Shown: positions 31,711 through 39,596 of the stretch, one piece after another | Position numbering within the stretch: position 1 is the first letter of the stretch | Layout: each line of letters begins with the position of its first letter | From: Oscillospiraceae bacterium | GTDB taxonomy: Bacteria; Bacillota; Clostridia; Oscillospirales; Oscillospiraceae | Assembly (NCBI GenBank): GCA_017408915.1 | Contig: JAFQTS010000089.1 | Span: 1-60,054, forward strand | Length of the DNA: 60,054 nucleotides | Direction of reading: 5' to 3' | Made by a program: the position numbers and the translations under genes | The notes under the pieces: generated by a model | The model's input: the letters and a program-made list of their open reading frames with translations, nothing else | What the model was told of the DNA's origin: nothing | The model's database searches: none

Positions 31711-31745
31711 TTGACTGTTACTTGTTAACTGTTACTTGTTACTTG
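31711..31745. repeat. Run of TTACTTG/TTAACTG heptamers
   Basis: Degenerate 7 bp units (TTGACTG TTACTTG TTAACTG TTACTTG TTACTTG). Similar runs occur at 4371-4400, 14831-14860, 30908-30931 and 42289-42317, each directly before a terminator or promoter. Confidence 0.6.
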
Positions 31746-31773
31746 AAAAAAGCACCCTTTCGGGTGCTTTTTT
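31745..31773 (-). terminator. Terminator of the GerA-type gene
   Basis: GAAAAAAGCACCC TTTC GGGTGCTTTTTT at the end of the leftward gene. Confidence 0.85.
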
Positions 31774-33170
31774 CATGTGTTCTCCTTGCTGATCGGCCTT
31801 CTCCGCATAATACGCCGCAGCTGCTTGCCGTTGAAGGGGACGAGGGGATAGAGATATCCCTTCCCTACCACCGTTTTGGTGGAGGCGATGAGGGCGATGG
31901 ACAGCACTACCCCTATGACAAAGCCCCAAATGTCCAAGAGCCAAATGAGAATCAGCAGCGACATCCGCACCAGTTTGCAGGCGTAGCCCATCTCGTAGCT
32001 GTGCTGGGCGTAGCCTGCCACGGCGACAAAGGCCATATAGACCAGCACCTCCGCCACCAGCCACCGCGCCTGCACGGCGAAGTCCCCTAAAATCAGCGCG
32101 CCCAGCATGGAGAAAGAGTTGGAGAGGGCGTCGGGTGTGTTCAGCGAGGCCAATTTCAGCACATCGATGATGAATTCCACCAGTAAAAGCTGCAAAATGA
32201 GGGGCACGAAATACTCGTCCTCAATGAGCAGAAAGTGGAAATTCTCGTGTAAGCGTGCAGGGTCTTTTACCAATAAATACCATAGCGGCGTGATGAATAC
32301 GGTGAGAAACAGCACTGTGAGCCGCACGATGCGGAGATACGAGCCGATGAGGGGCGGGAAATAGTAGTCGTTCACTTCTTCTGCGAAGCTAAAGAGGGAG
32401 GTGGGCAGCACCATCAGCGAGGCGGAGTTGTCCACCATCAGCAAAATGCCCCCCTCCATAATGGCGGCGGTGGCTACATCGGGGCGCTCTGTGTAGCGGA
32501 TTTTGGGGAAGGGATTCCACCACTGCTTCGGCACGATGCATTCGGCGACGGACTCCTGCGACATAGCGATAGAACCCACGTCAATGGCGGCTAATTTCCG
32601 CCGCAGGATGTCCAGCTGCGCCTCCTCCGCCTCCCCTTTGAGGTACACCAGCGCCACGTCGCAGGCGCTGCGGCCGCCGATTTGGTGGCGCTCCAAGGTC
32701 AGTTCGGGGGTGCGGATGCGGCGGCGGAGGAGGGCGGCGTTCTGCATGATGTTCTCGGTGAAGCCGTCGTGGCTGCCACGCAGCACCTTGGAGGTGTCGG
32801 GCTCTTTCACGGCGCGGGTGGGGTAGGTCTTGGCCTCCAAGAGGATGCCGCCGTCGTAGCCCTCCACCACGAGAAGGGTCTTGCCCGAAAAGACGGCGGT
32901 GAGGATTTTTGCCTCGTCACGCTCCACTACGGCGTCGGCGATGTTGATACTGTGGGCGATGAGGGTCTCGGCGGTGGGGCAGCGGGTGGCGTCGAGGCGC
33001 TGCAAGGTGCCCACCAAGCGCTCCACCAGTTCGTCCTTCACGAAGCCCACTACCACCCACAGCCGACCACGGCGCTGCCCTACGGTGATATTGCGACCCA
33101 ACACATCAAAATTGCGGCCTACACCCAGCAGGGCGTCCAAGCGCTGACAGCTTGCGGTAAAATCTTCCAT
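31773..33170 (-). CDS. Spore germination protein, GerA/SpoVAF family
   Basis: A 465-residue protein with an N-terminal soluble part (about 1-240), then about five membrane helices. E-P-D-T-S-K-V-L-R-G-S-H-D-G-F-T-E is the hallmark of GerA-type A subunits and SpoVAF. R-R-R-I-R-T-P-E-L and P-L-I-G-S-Y-L-R-I-V-R-L also fit. These proteins form germinant-gated channels in the spore inner membrane. No GerB, GerC or spoVA genes are next to it, so it is an orphan A subunit or an SpoVAF/FigP-like ion channel component. A weak GGAGGGAT precedes the ATG. Confidence 0.88.
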   Translation of the reverse strand: MEDFTASCQRLDALLGVGRNFDVLGRNITVGQRRGRLWVVVGFVKDELVERLVGTLQRLDATRCPTAETLIAHSINIADAVVERDEAKILTAVFSGKTLLVVEGYDGGILLEAKTYPTRAVKEPDTSKVLRGSHDGFTENIMQNAALLRRRIRTPELTLERHQIGGRSACDVALVYLKGEAEEAQLDILRRKLAAIDVGSIAMSQESVAECIVPKQWWNPFPKIRYTERPDVATAAIMEGGILLMVDNSASLMVLPTSLFSFAEEVNDYYFPPLIGSYLRIVRLTVLFLTVFITPLWYLLVKDPARLHENFHFLLIEDEYFVPLILQLLLVEFIIDVLKLASLNTPDALSNSFSMLGALILGDFAVQARWLVAEVLVYMAFVAVAGYAQHSYEMGYACKLVRMSLLILIWLLDIWGFVIGVVLSIALIASTKTVVGKGYLYPLVPFNGKQLRRIMRRRPISKENT

Positions 33171-33260
33171 GTTCCATCCCTCCTATTGGGCATAGTATGG
33201 CAGAAAGAGGGAGGAATTATGCGGCGGGGCGGCGCAGCGCAACTTTTACACTCTATTCAC

Positions 33261-33290
33261 TTGACTTTTACACCTTGTTTCCCGCATAAT
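33261..33290 (+). promoter_or_regulatory. Promoter of the membrane-bound XRE regulator
   Basis: TTGACT (33261-33266), an 18 bp spacer, then CATAAT (33285-33290). Two CTTTTACAC repeats (near 33243 and 33265) overlap this region and could be operator half-sites. Confidence 0.6.
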
Positions 33291-33328
33291 AGATATGTTG
33301 AGATCATTATGAAGGGAGGCGGGGCTGT

Positions 33329-33907
33329 ATGGATGAGAGGAAGGCCACCATCGCCAGTAATTTGATACGGCTGCGCCTCGCCGCAGGCATGACACAGGCG
33401 GAAGTGGGAGAAAAGCTTAACTACTCCGACAAGACCATCTCCAAATGGGAGCGGGGCGAAGTGACCACCGATGTATTCGTGCTGATGGAGATTGCCGCCC
33501 TGTTTGATGTAAGCGTGGACTATCTCTTAATGCCCCACGCGGAAATCGAGCCCATCGTCTACAATAAGCCCAAAGAGCCCCACTACAATACCCGCGCCAT
33601 TACCGCCATCGCCGTTCTCGGCGTGTGGACGCTGGCCCTTTTGGTGTTCCTCGTGCTGTGGTGGGCGGGCTATGTCATGTGGCTGCTGCCTGTGTTCGCC
33701 GTACCTGTGTCCCTCATTGTGCTGCTGGTGCTCCAGTCGGTGTTCCACAAGGGTCACGGCAACCGCTACATCATCGCCGCCATCGCCGTCAGCCTTGTGA
33801 CGGCACTCTACCTCACCTTTTTGCGGAATAACCCGTGGCAGATCTTCCTGCTGCTGCTCCCCATCTGCGCCATCGTTTTCTTAGCATTTCGCATTAAAAA
33901 GCGATGA
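33329..33907 (+). CDS. XRE-family regulator with C-terminal membrane domain
   Basis: A 192-residue protein. Residues about 7-65 are a helix-turn-helix of the XRE/Cro type (L-R-L-A-A-G-M-T-Q-A-E-V-G-E-K-L, S-D-K-T-I-S-K-W-E-R-G). Four hydrophobic helices follow (about 90-190), ending in a basic K-K-R. DNA binding from the membrane suggests sensing of an envelope signal, but the target genes are unknown. GAAGGGAGG precedes the ATG. It is followed by its own terminator, so it is monocistronic. Confidence 0.85.
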   Translation: MDERKATIASNLIRLRLAAGMTQAEVGEKLNYSDKTISKWERGEVTTDVFVLMEIAALFDVSVDYLLMPHAEIEPIVYNKPKEPHYNTRAITAIAVLGVWTLALLVFLVLWWAGYVMWLLPVFAVPVSLIVLLVLQSVFHKGHGNRYIIAAIAVSLVTALYLTFLRNNPWQIFLLLLPICAIVFLAFRIKKR

Positions 33908-33923
33908 ATTTCATAACTTTTTG

Positions 33924-33950
33924 AGCCACTCTACGATTGGTAGAGTGGCT
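33924..33950 (+). terminator. Terminator of the XRE gene
   Basis: AGCCACTCTAC GATTG GTAGAGTGGCT followed by TTCT, about 17 bp after the stop. Confidence 0.75.
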
Positions 33951-33988
33951 TTCTACTGTTGCGGGATAGACTCTCCCCCCTTCGTAGG

Positions 33989-34018
33989 TTGTCTTTTGGG
34001 GCAGTCGCCCTGTATACT
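33989..34018 (+). promoter_or_regulatory. Promoter of the degV gene
   Basis: TTGTCT (33989-33994), an 18 bp spacer, then TATACT (34013-34018), about 30 bp before the start codon. Confidence 0.75.
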
Positions 34019-34046
34019 AAAAGCAACCAAATAAAGGAGCTTTTTT

Positions 34047-34940
34047 ATGTCTTATGCTTTGACTTGCTGCTCTACCGCCGATTTGACGGCAGAGCATTTT
34101 GCCGCCCGCGATATTCAGTATACCTGCTTCCATTTCACCATGGACGGCGTGGTGTACCCCGACGACTTGGGTCAGTCTATGCCCTTCCCTCAGTTCTACG
34201 AGGCTATGACCAACGGCGCCGACACCTCCACCTCTCAGGTGAATATCTCCCAGTATTTGGAAATGTTTACCCCCATTTTGGAGAGCGGTCGTGACATTCT
34301 CCATGTGTGCCTGTCCTCGGGTCTTTCGGGCAGCTATAACTCCGCATCCTCCGCGGCGCTCATTGTCCGTGAGCAGTTCCCTGAGCGGAAGATCTACATT
34401 GTGGACTCTCTGGGCGCATCCTCGGGCTACGGTTTGTTTATGGACTTGCTGGCGGATAAGCGCGACGCAGGCATGAACATCGATGAGCTGTATTCTTGGG
34501 CTATGGAGAACCGCTTGAAGATGAACCACTGGTTCTTCTCCACCGATCTGACCTTCTATGTCAAGGGCGGCCGCGTGTCCAAGGCCAGCGGCTTCATTGG
34601 CGGCGTGCTGAACATCTGCCCCCTGCTGAACATGGACGAGCGGGGCTGCCTCATTCCCCGCGCCAAGATCCGCGGCAAGAAGAAGGTCATCAACGAGATC
34701 GTGGCGCGCATGGAGCAGTACGCCGACGGCGGTCTGGACTACGACGGCAAGTGCTACATCTGCCACTCCCACTGCTACGACGATGCCCGCGCCGTGGCGG
34801 ACATGATCGAGGCGCGTTTCCCCAACTTAAGCGGCAAGGTGGAGATCTACTATGTGGGCACCACCATCGGCTCCCACACGGGCCCCGGCACGGTGGCACT
34901 GTTCTTCATGGGCCGCGACAGAGCGTTGCCTTTGCTGTAA
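34047..34940 (+). CDS. DegV-family fatty-acid-binding protein
   Basis: A 297-residue DegV protein. The fatty-acid carboxylate site S/T-S-Q and the loop L-S-S-G-L-S-G-S-Y-N-S-A are present. V-D-S, G-G-R-V-S-K and the C-terminal G-T-T-I-G-S-H-T-G-P-G-T-V-A complete the family pattern. DegV/FakB proteins present fatty acids to the kinase FakA for phosphorylation, so it probably feeds host or medium fatty acids into phospholipid synthesis. FakA is not in the window. AAAGGAG lies 8 nt before the ATG. The gene has its own promoter and terminator. Confidence 0.92.
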   Translation: MSYALTCCSTADLTAEHFAARDIQYTCFHFTMDGVVYPDDLGQSMPFPQFYEAMTNGADTSTSQVNISQYLEMFTPILESGRDILHVCLSSGLSGSYNSASSAALIVREQFPERKIYIVDSLGASSGYGLFMDLLADKRDAGMNIDELYSWAMENRLKMNHWFFSTDLTFYVKGGRVSKASGFIGGVLNICPLLNMDERGCLIPRAKIRGKKKVINEIVARMEQYADGGLDYDGKCYICHSHCYDDARAVADMIEARFPNLSGKVEIYYVGTTIGSHTGPGTVALFFMGRDRALPLL

Positions 34941-34950
34941 ATGAATAGAA

Positions 34951-34978
34951 AAAAGCACCCGAAAGGGTGCTTTTTTTA
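34951..34978 (+). terminator. Terminator of degV
   Basis: AAAAAAGCACCC GAAA GGGTGCTTTTTTT, 10 bp past the stop. Confidence 0.87.
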
Positions 34979-34979
34979 G

Positions 34980-35085
34980 GTTAGAAGTAAGAGTGAAGAG
35001 TGAATAAGTTCGGTGTCCGCCTTGAGGCGGACGATTATAATCATCCGCAGAGCGGATACCTTCATTCTTCATCCTTCATTTCAAA
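34980..35085. repeat. Composite palindromic element, copy 3
   Basis: Left arm GTTAGAAGTAAGAGTGAAGA, hairpins GTCCGCC TTGA GGCGGAC (35015-35032) and ATCCGC AGA GCGGAT (35043-35057), and a shorter right arm that runs into the 3' end of the CPBP gene (stop at 35062). Confidence 0.65.
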
Positions 35086-35784
35086 ATAAAGTACTGCATT
35101 CTTCTTCAGCAGCCATGCGCCGTAGCTGACCGCCACCACCGTCACGATGACGCAGGTGACGATGCGCCCCGTGGGGGTGGGGTCGAGGGCGAAGAAGGAG
35201 GTGCAGTTAATGAAGGCGTGGGAGAGAATGCAGGGCAGCAAACTCCCCGTCACCATGAAAATGGCGGTGAAGCAAAAGCCCAGCGCCGTTGCCTCCACCA
35301 GCTGCAAGGCGGTGGACAAAAGCTCCGCCCCCAGCAGGAGATTTACAATATGCCCCACGCCGAAGGTGACGGAGGAGACGATGACGGCGGCGGTGCGCCC
35401 GTCCTTTTCCATGGCGCGGAAGAGGAGACCGCGGAAGATGGCTTCCTCCAAGATGGCCACCCACACCATGCTGATGAGGTACAACGCCGCCTCGTCCCGC
35501 ACCGTGAGGCCATGCCAAAAATTGACGGTGGACACGGCAATAAGAGGCAAAAACCACGCCCAGCGCCCGCCCTGCACCTTCTGCAAACCGCAGTAGGGGA
35601 ACAGGCTGTGCTTCCGCAAAAACAGCAGCAGTACGACCGTCAGCACCAAGCCCACAACGGCGGTAATGAGCTTGGGCACGCCCAAGGACTCGGAAATAGT
35701 GTCGGCGTTACCGAAGGCAAGGACGTATACGATTATCCAAACAACAGCGAACCACACGGGGTATCTATCGAAAAATTTCTTCAT
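35062..35784 (-). CDS. CPBP-family intramembrane metalloprotease (CAAX/Abi type)
   Basis: A 240-residue protein with about seven to eight hydrophobic helices. The catalytic motifs are E-E-A-I-F-R-G (near 113-119), F-G-V-G-H-I (near 141-146) and L-S-H-A-F-I-N near the C-terminal third. These proteases cut or process membrane-embedded substrates; bacterial members are linked to bacteriocin immunity, peptide maturation or regulation. No bacteriocin gene is next to it. Its 3' end is invaded by the composite repeat, which supplies the last codons (E-M-K-D-E-E). AAAGAAGG precedes the ATG. Confidence 0.85.
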   Translation of the reverse strand: MKKFFDRYPVWFAVVWIIVYVLAFGNADTISESLGVPKLITAVVGLVLTVVLLLFLRKHSLFPYCGLQKVQGGRWAWFLPLIAVSTVNFWHGLTVRDEAALYLISMVWVAILEEAIFRGLLFRAMEKDGRTAAVIVSSVTFGVGHIVNLLLGAELLSTALQLVEATALGFCFTAIFMVTGSLLPCILSHAFINCTSFFALDPTPTGRIVTCVIVTVVAVSYGAWLLKKNAVLYFEMKDEE

Positions 35785-35846
35785 CCTTCTTTCACCTCGC
35801 CTCCATCATACCAAAAAACGCCCTATGGCGAAAGAGGAACCATCTA

Positions 35847-35875
35847 TTGCAAATTTACCAAAAATATGTTATGAT
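35847..35875 (+). promoter_or_regulatory. Promoter of the lipoprotein pair
   Basis: TTGCAA (35847-35852), a 17 bp spacer, then TATGAT (35870-35875). The leader to the first start codon is about 100 nt. Confidence 0.75.
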
Positions 35876-35979
35876 TTTTGGGAACAAAGTCAATACTGAT
35901 TTCGTCTATAAGATGGACACAGGCGGTGAAAGGCCGCCGAATCAACAAAACGACATATAAAATTTGGAGGATATGAATT

Positions 35980-36534
35980 ATGAAGAAGTTTACTGCCCTG
36001 CTGCTGGCACTGGTGATGGTGCTGGGTCTGTGTGCCTGCGGCGCAAAGAACGATGCCACCACCGACATCGCCGATTCCACCACCCTGCTGAGCAACGTCT
36101 TCGCCCAGTACGCTGAGGAGGAGAAGTTCCCCATCGGCGGCGGCAGCGGCGAGAGCATGGTCATGGATGCCCCCGGCGCCATGGACATGGCTGACACCGA
36201 GACGCTGGATTTCATGGTGGGTCTGCCTGTTGACAGCGCCGCTATGATTGACGATGCCGCCTCTGCTCTGCACATGATGAACGCCAACACCTTTACCGCC
36301 GGCTGCTTCCGCGTCACCGACAGCGCCAATGTGGAGACCGTGGTGAAGGCCCTGCAGGAGAACATTCAGGCTCGTCAGTGGATGTGCGGCATCCCCGAGG
36401 GTCTCGTCATCTACACCGTGGGTAACTATGTGGTGTCCGCTTTCGGTAATCAGCAGCTGCTGGATGTGTTCACCGCTCACCTGACCGCCACCTTCGAGGG
36501 CGCTACCGAAGTGGTCGCCGAGCCCATCGCCTAA
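35980..36534 (+). CDS. Secreted lipoprotein of unknown function (Met-rich)
   Basis: A 184-residue protein with a lipoprotein signal peptide ending L-C-A-C (lipid Cys C20). The mature part is acidic with many methionines (S-M-V-M-D-A-P-G-A-M-D-M) and one short hydrophobic core (G-L-V-I-Y-T-V-G-N-Y-V-V). I do not recognise a family; the C-terminal fold V-E-T-V-V-K-A-L-Q...F-G-N-Q-Q-L-L-D-V is like proteins annotated as DUF4358, but this is a weak guess. The stop overlaps the next start (TAATG), so it is translationally coupled to the second lipoprotein. Confidence 0.75.
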   Translation: MKKFTALLLALVMVLGLCACGAKNDATTDIADSTTLLSNVFAQYAEEEKFPIGGGSGESMVMDAPGAMDMADTETLDFMVGLPVDSAAMIDDAASALHMMNANTFTAGCFRVTDSANVETVVKALQENIQARQWMCGIPEGLVIYTVGNYVVSAFGNQQLLDVFTAHLTATFEGATEVVAEPIA

Positions 36535-37496
36535 TGAAGCGTCTTATCTGTGGGCTTCTCGCCCTTGTGATGGTGCTTTCTCTTGCCGCCTGCGGCAAGA
36601 GCCCTGCACCCGATACCACCCCCGATGACACTCCCGCCCCCGATGCTGCTCCCGAGTATTTCGTGGTGGGCGACGGCGTTTACCGCAACGAGAAGGAGCT
36701 GGACGAGAAGAGCATCGACCGCGCTATTGGTAAGTTTCAGAAGTTTACCGCGGACTACTGCGGCGAGGCGGAGCGTGTGTTTCTCGCTCTTATTCCCTCG
36801 AAAAACGGCTATTTGAACGGTTCCAACGGCCACCTCAACGAGGCGGAGTTTGCCATATTGCAGTCGGTATACGACAAGTGGGAGAGCAACTTCATCGACC
36901 TCAGCGTGTGTCTCGACTTGGAGGACTACTACCGCACCGACCCCCACTGGCGGCAGGAGCGTTTGGGCGCTGTCCTTCGTGAGTTGGGCGCGGCGCTGGA
37001 GTTCGAGACGGACACTGTTTTAGACGGTGACCATGTGCTGTCGGAGAACTGGACGGAGGAAGTCCTCACCACCGAGTACATCGGCGTGTACGGTGACGAG
37101 GTGGACGGCGTTCCCGCCGAGGAAATGACGGTGCTTCGCCATCCCGATATGAATGGCTACATCGTCCGCAACGGTGAGACGGGGGAGGAGATGCCCCTCT
37201 ACGACACCGAAAAGCTGACGGGGCGTGACCCCTACGAGCTGTTCGTGGGCGGCCCTCTTTCCTTGGTGACCATCGAGAACCCCAACGCGGGGAATGACCG
37301 CCACTTGGTGGTGGTGCGGGATTCCTTCGGCTCGGCTCTCCTGCCGTTGCTTGCACAGAGCTACGCCAAAGTCACCGCCGTGGACATCCGCTACATGATG
37401 CCCAATCTGGTGGGCAACTTCGTGGATTTCACCGATACCGATGTGCTGTTCCTCTATAGTTCCACTGTTCTCAACAACAGCATTACGTTGAAATAA
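36534..37496 (+). CDS. Lipoprotein with DHHW/AlgX-like SGNH fold
   Basis: A 320-residue protein with lipobox L-A-A-C (C20) and a Pro/Asp/Thr-rich linker to about 40. The motif T-D-P-H-W (near 137) and a C-terminal V-V-R-D-S-F-G-S-A (near 262) match the D-x-H-W and S elements of the DHHW/AlgJ-AlgX SGNH-like acetyltransferase or esterase fold. It may acetylate or deacetylate a surface polysaccharide. It is coupled to the preceding lipoprotein gene by TAATG. Its last nine codons (from S-T-V-L-N-N-S on) overlap the first copy of a 26 bp direct repeat that flanks an insertion. Confidence 0.72.
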   Translation: MKRLICGLLALVMVLSLAACGKSPAPDTTPDDTPAPDAAPEYFVVGDGVYRNEKELDEKSIDRAIGKFQKFTADYCGEAERVFLALIPSKNGYLNGSNGHLNEAEFAILQSVYDKWESNFIDLSVCLDLEDYYRTDPHWRQERLGAVLRELGAALEFETDTVLDGDHVLSENWTEEVLTTEYIGVYGDEVDGVPAEEMTVLRHPDMNGYIVRNGETGEEMPLYDTEKLTGRDPYELFVGGPLSLVTIENPNAGNDRHLVVVRDSFGSALLPLLAQSYAKVTAVDIRYMMPNLVGNFVDFTDTDVLFLYSSTVLNNSITLK

Positions 37497-37637
37497 ACAT
37501 TCTGTTTATTTCAACTAACCACGCTCCGCGTGGGTTAATTAAAATGCGAGAGGGTCATACCCTCCCCTCTCGCGCTCTCCCCATGCAGACTTGAAAGAAG
37601 TCCGTTCTGAATCAACAACAGCATTACGTTGAAATAA
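37471..37637. mobile_element. Small palindromic insertion flanked by a 26 bp direct repeat
   Basis: TCAACAACAGCATTACGTTG plus AAATAA occurs at 37471-37496 and exactly again at 37612-37637, with 115 bp between. The inserted part begins with a perfect hairpin TTGAAATAAACA TTC TGTTTATTTCAA (37486-37512), then CCACGCTCCGCGTGG, then a 50 bp block with GCGAGAGGG/CCTCTCGC that recurs at 59975-60024. The direct repeat holds the final codons and stop of the lipoprotein gene, so the insertion left the protein intact. Confidence 0.65.
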
Positions 37638-37645
37638 CGACAAAG

Positions 37646-37669
37646 AAGAGCCCTGCGGGGCTCTTTTTT
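37646..37669 (+). terminator. Terminator of the lipoprotein pair, displaced by the insertion
   Basis: AAGAGCCC TGCG GGGCTCTTTTTTA. It lies directly after the second copy of the 26 bp repeat, as it must have lain after the stop codon before the insertion. Confidence 0.8.
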
Positions 37670-37710
37670 AATTGACAAGTAACGGTTTGTTCATTGTTCC
37701 TCTCCCGCAG

Positions 37711-37925
37711 GCAGGGCGGGGCGCTCACTCCACAGAGCGCAACGCCTGCCTTTTTATTATTGTTATTGTAGAAAAGAAAATTACTTTGAGTGTAATTTTC
37801 TTTTCTACTGTGATTGGTACTGTTATTGGTATACATTGTATTACATTGTATCAAGATAAAGTGAAGGTGGGAAAAAGTGATGGGAATTTCCGTGATGAAC
37901 AGGGTGTTGGTAACAATTTAGCGGG
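37711..37925. other. AT-rich gene-free segment with terminator-like stem and 17 bp perfect inverted repeat
   Basis: GCAGGC...GCCTGC with inner GGCGCTC/GAGCGC (37711-37752) is followed by TTTTTATT. Then GTAGAAAAGAAAATTAC (37768-37784) is repeated in perfect inverse at 37792-37808 around TTTGAGT. The sequence to about 37925 is AT-rich, unlike the surroundings. A 95-codon frame from 37672 crosses the hairpins and is not convincing as a gene. Confidence 0.55.
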
Positions 37926-38058
37926 CGGCAGATTGCCGCGCCCTACAACCGTTGATTGAGGCCCTCCCCAGAACTTGTAGGGGGCGATGCCCACATCGCC
38001 CCGTCAACATATGACAGCACCCCGATAGACGCGGCGGCCTGAGGGCAGGCCGCCCTAC
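37921..38058. repeat. GTAGGG/CCCTAC family, one half-unit plus a full pair (copy C)
   Basis: GCGGGCGGCA GATT GCCGCGCCCTAC (37921-37946) is a single unit. A full pair follows at 37977-38058: GTAGGGGGCGATGCCCACAT followed by CGCCCC, then GGCGGCCTGAGGGCAGGCCG plus CCCTAC. The second half is the same as in copies A and B, while the first half differs. Confidence 0.7.
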
Positions 38059-38101
38059 GAAAGGACAAGGGGTGCTGATTAAAAAATTTCTAAATAAAAA
38101 C

Positions 38102-38139
38102 ACCCCCCCGTGTTGCCCGTTTCGGGGCAACACGGGGGG
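38102..38139 (-). terminator. Terminator of the amidase-domain gene
   Basis: CCCCCCCGTGTTGCCC GTTTC GGGGCAACACGGGGGG with A/T tracts, about 33 bp past the leftward stop. Confidence 0.82.
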
Positions 38140-38171
38140 AATTTTTACCTATTAGTGAGAGGGTAAGTTTT

Positions 38172-39419
38172 TCAGCCTTCGTTCCAGCCGAAGATTTTGA
38201 CGAGGCGGTGGAAGGTGTAATAGTAGGCGCTGGCGGGGAAATCCCGGTAATTGGTGGTGTTGCAGGAGATGAGATAGTCCACGGTGTCGCCCGACTCGTC
38301 CTTCACCACGTGGGAGATGACGGTGGTATGGCGGTGGTCGCCGGCAAAGCCCACGATGAGGACGTCGCCTACCTCGCCGGTATAGTAGCCCGCCTCCGTG
38401 TCTGCCACAAGGCCGAAGCCCTCGTTATTGCGGCAGTAGTCGTAGAAGTGACCCACGTTGATCCACGACAGGTCAAGGTCGTTCTGCCCGTCCCAGTACC
38501 ACTCCTCGTCTCCCCGCTCGTCCTCGGGGATGCCGCCGGCAAGGAGGACTTGAGAGCCGAAGTTCATGCAGTTGCCTCCTACATCGTCGTAGGCGTACCA
38601 GCGGTCGTTGCGCTTGTCGCAATATTCCATCAGATAGTCGTAGGCGGCGGCGCGGTCATAGGGATGGTCGCAGTCGAGGGTGACGGCGGTCTGCTCCCCA
38701 CGGGTCAGCTGGCGGCGCTCGATGGAACGGATAATGCGGGCAAACTCGGCATCGTAGTCGCTGTCCTCGCCGCGGGTGTAGCTGAAGTAGGGGTTATCGT
38801 CCGCCTCATGGTGGGCCAGTGCTTCACCGCGACTGTCGAAGATAAAGATGTGGGGCAGGTCGTAGAGGACGGAATCGGTGTCGGGGGTGGCGGCGAAGCG
38901 CATGGTGGTGGTCTCCACAGCCTCTACGCGGAGGTAGCCGTCCTCGTCCTCCACATCGGTAACAGTCAGCACATAGTCCACAGACTCCATCCGCAGGTCG
39001 GTGAGGGCGGCCTGCCGAATGGCGATGAGGGTACGGAGGGCATCGGCGTGGGTATCGGCGTCCTCAGCCTTGGTGAAGAGGGCCGTAAGGTCGGGGGTGG
39101 TGAACTCCGCCAAGGGGGTGTACCACGCGTCCATGAAGTCCCTCATAAGGATGGTGTGCATCTCCGTGAGGGGCGCGCCTGCGGGGTCTACGAAGCCGCT
39201 GATACGGCTGGTAAAGGGGGCGACCTCGTCGGGGACGGGGTCGGGTACATGGGGGGCGCTGATGACGGGAGGCGGGGGATTATCCACGTCCTCCACGGGC
39301 AGGTGGCTCTCGGCCTGCAGTTTGCTCCAGTAGCCGTAGCCAAGAGCGGCGATGATCGCCAGCAGCACGAGGATCACCACGATCCACGGCCAGCGGCGGG
39401 GCTTTTTCTCTTGTCGCAT
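38172..39419 (-). CDS. Membrane-anchored protein with C-terminal amidase domain (Amidase_6-like)
   Basis: A 415-residue protein with a basic N-terminus and one membrane helix (about 12-32), a linker rich in proline, a middle domain of unknown type and a C-terminal putative amidase domain. The domain opens Y-D-R-A-A-A-Y-D-Y-L-M and carries G-G-N-C-M-N-F-G-S-Q-V-L-L-A-G-G (probable catalytic Cys). Later H-T-T-V-I-S-H-V supplies histidines, as in Amidase_6 (cysteine peptidase-like). It probably acts on the cell wall outside the membrane. ATG 39419 has AGGAGGAACACCC before it, and that ribosome site abuts a palindromic repeat. Confidence 0.82.
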   Translation of the reverse strand: MRQEKKPRRWPWIVVILVLLAIIAALGYGYWSKLQAESHLPVEDVDNPPPPVISAPHVPDPVPDEVAPFTSRISGFVDPAGAPLTEMHTILMRDFMDAWYTPLAEFTTPDLTALFTKAEDADTHADALRTLIAIRQAALTDLRMESVDYVLTVTDVEDEDGYLRVEAVETTTMRFAATPDTDSVLYDLPHIFIFDSRGEALAHHEADDNPYFSYTRGEDSDYDAEFARIIRSIERRQLTRGEQTAVTLDCDHPYDRAAAYDYLMEYCDKRNDRWYAYDDVGGNCMNFGSQVLLAGGIPEDERGDEEWYWDGQNDLDLSWINVGHFYDYCRNNEGFGLVADTEAGYYTGEVGDVLIVGFAGDHRHTTVISHVVKDESGDTVDYLISCNTTNYRDFPASAYYYTFHRLVKIFGWNEG

Positions 39420-39432
39420 GGGTGTTCCTCCT

Positions 39433-39516
39433 GTAGGGGTCGATGCCCACATCGACCCGCACAACATACGGAAGGGATTCGGTAAACGGCGGGCCGATGT
39501 GGGCATCGGCCCCTAC
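39433..39516. repeat. GTAGGG/CCCTAC paired element, copy D
   Basis: GTAGGGGTCGATGCCCACAT plus CGACCC, a 26 bp spacer, then GGGCCGATGTGGGCATCGGC plus CCCTAC. The outer ends are inverted repeats. It lies immediately upstream of the leftward amidase gene and so probably contains part of its leader. Confidence 0.72.
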
Positions 39517-39552
39517 GAAATCACAAGGAGTCCGCACTTCCATTATACCAAA

Positions 39553-39583
39553 TAGAGCGCGTTGCAAACCGCAACGCGCCCTA
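39553..39583 (-). terminator. Terminator of rny
   Basis: AGAGCGCGTTGC AAACC GCAACGCGCCCT just past the rny stop on the minus strand. Confidence 0.78.
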
Positions 39584-39596
39584 TAAAACTGCGTGA

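Noticed and set aside
37672..37959. 95-codon frame after the lipoprotein pair
   Set aside because: It runs through a terminator-like stem, a 17 bp inverted repeat and a repeat unit, has no ribosome site, and its product has no recognisable features.
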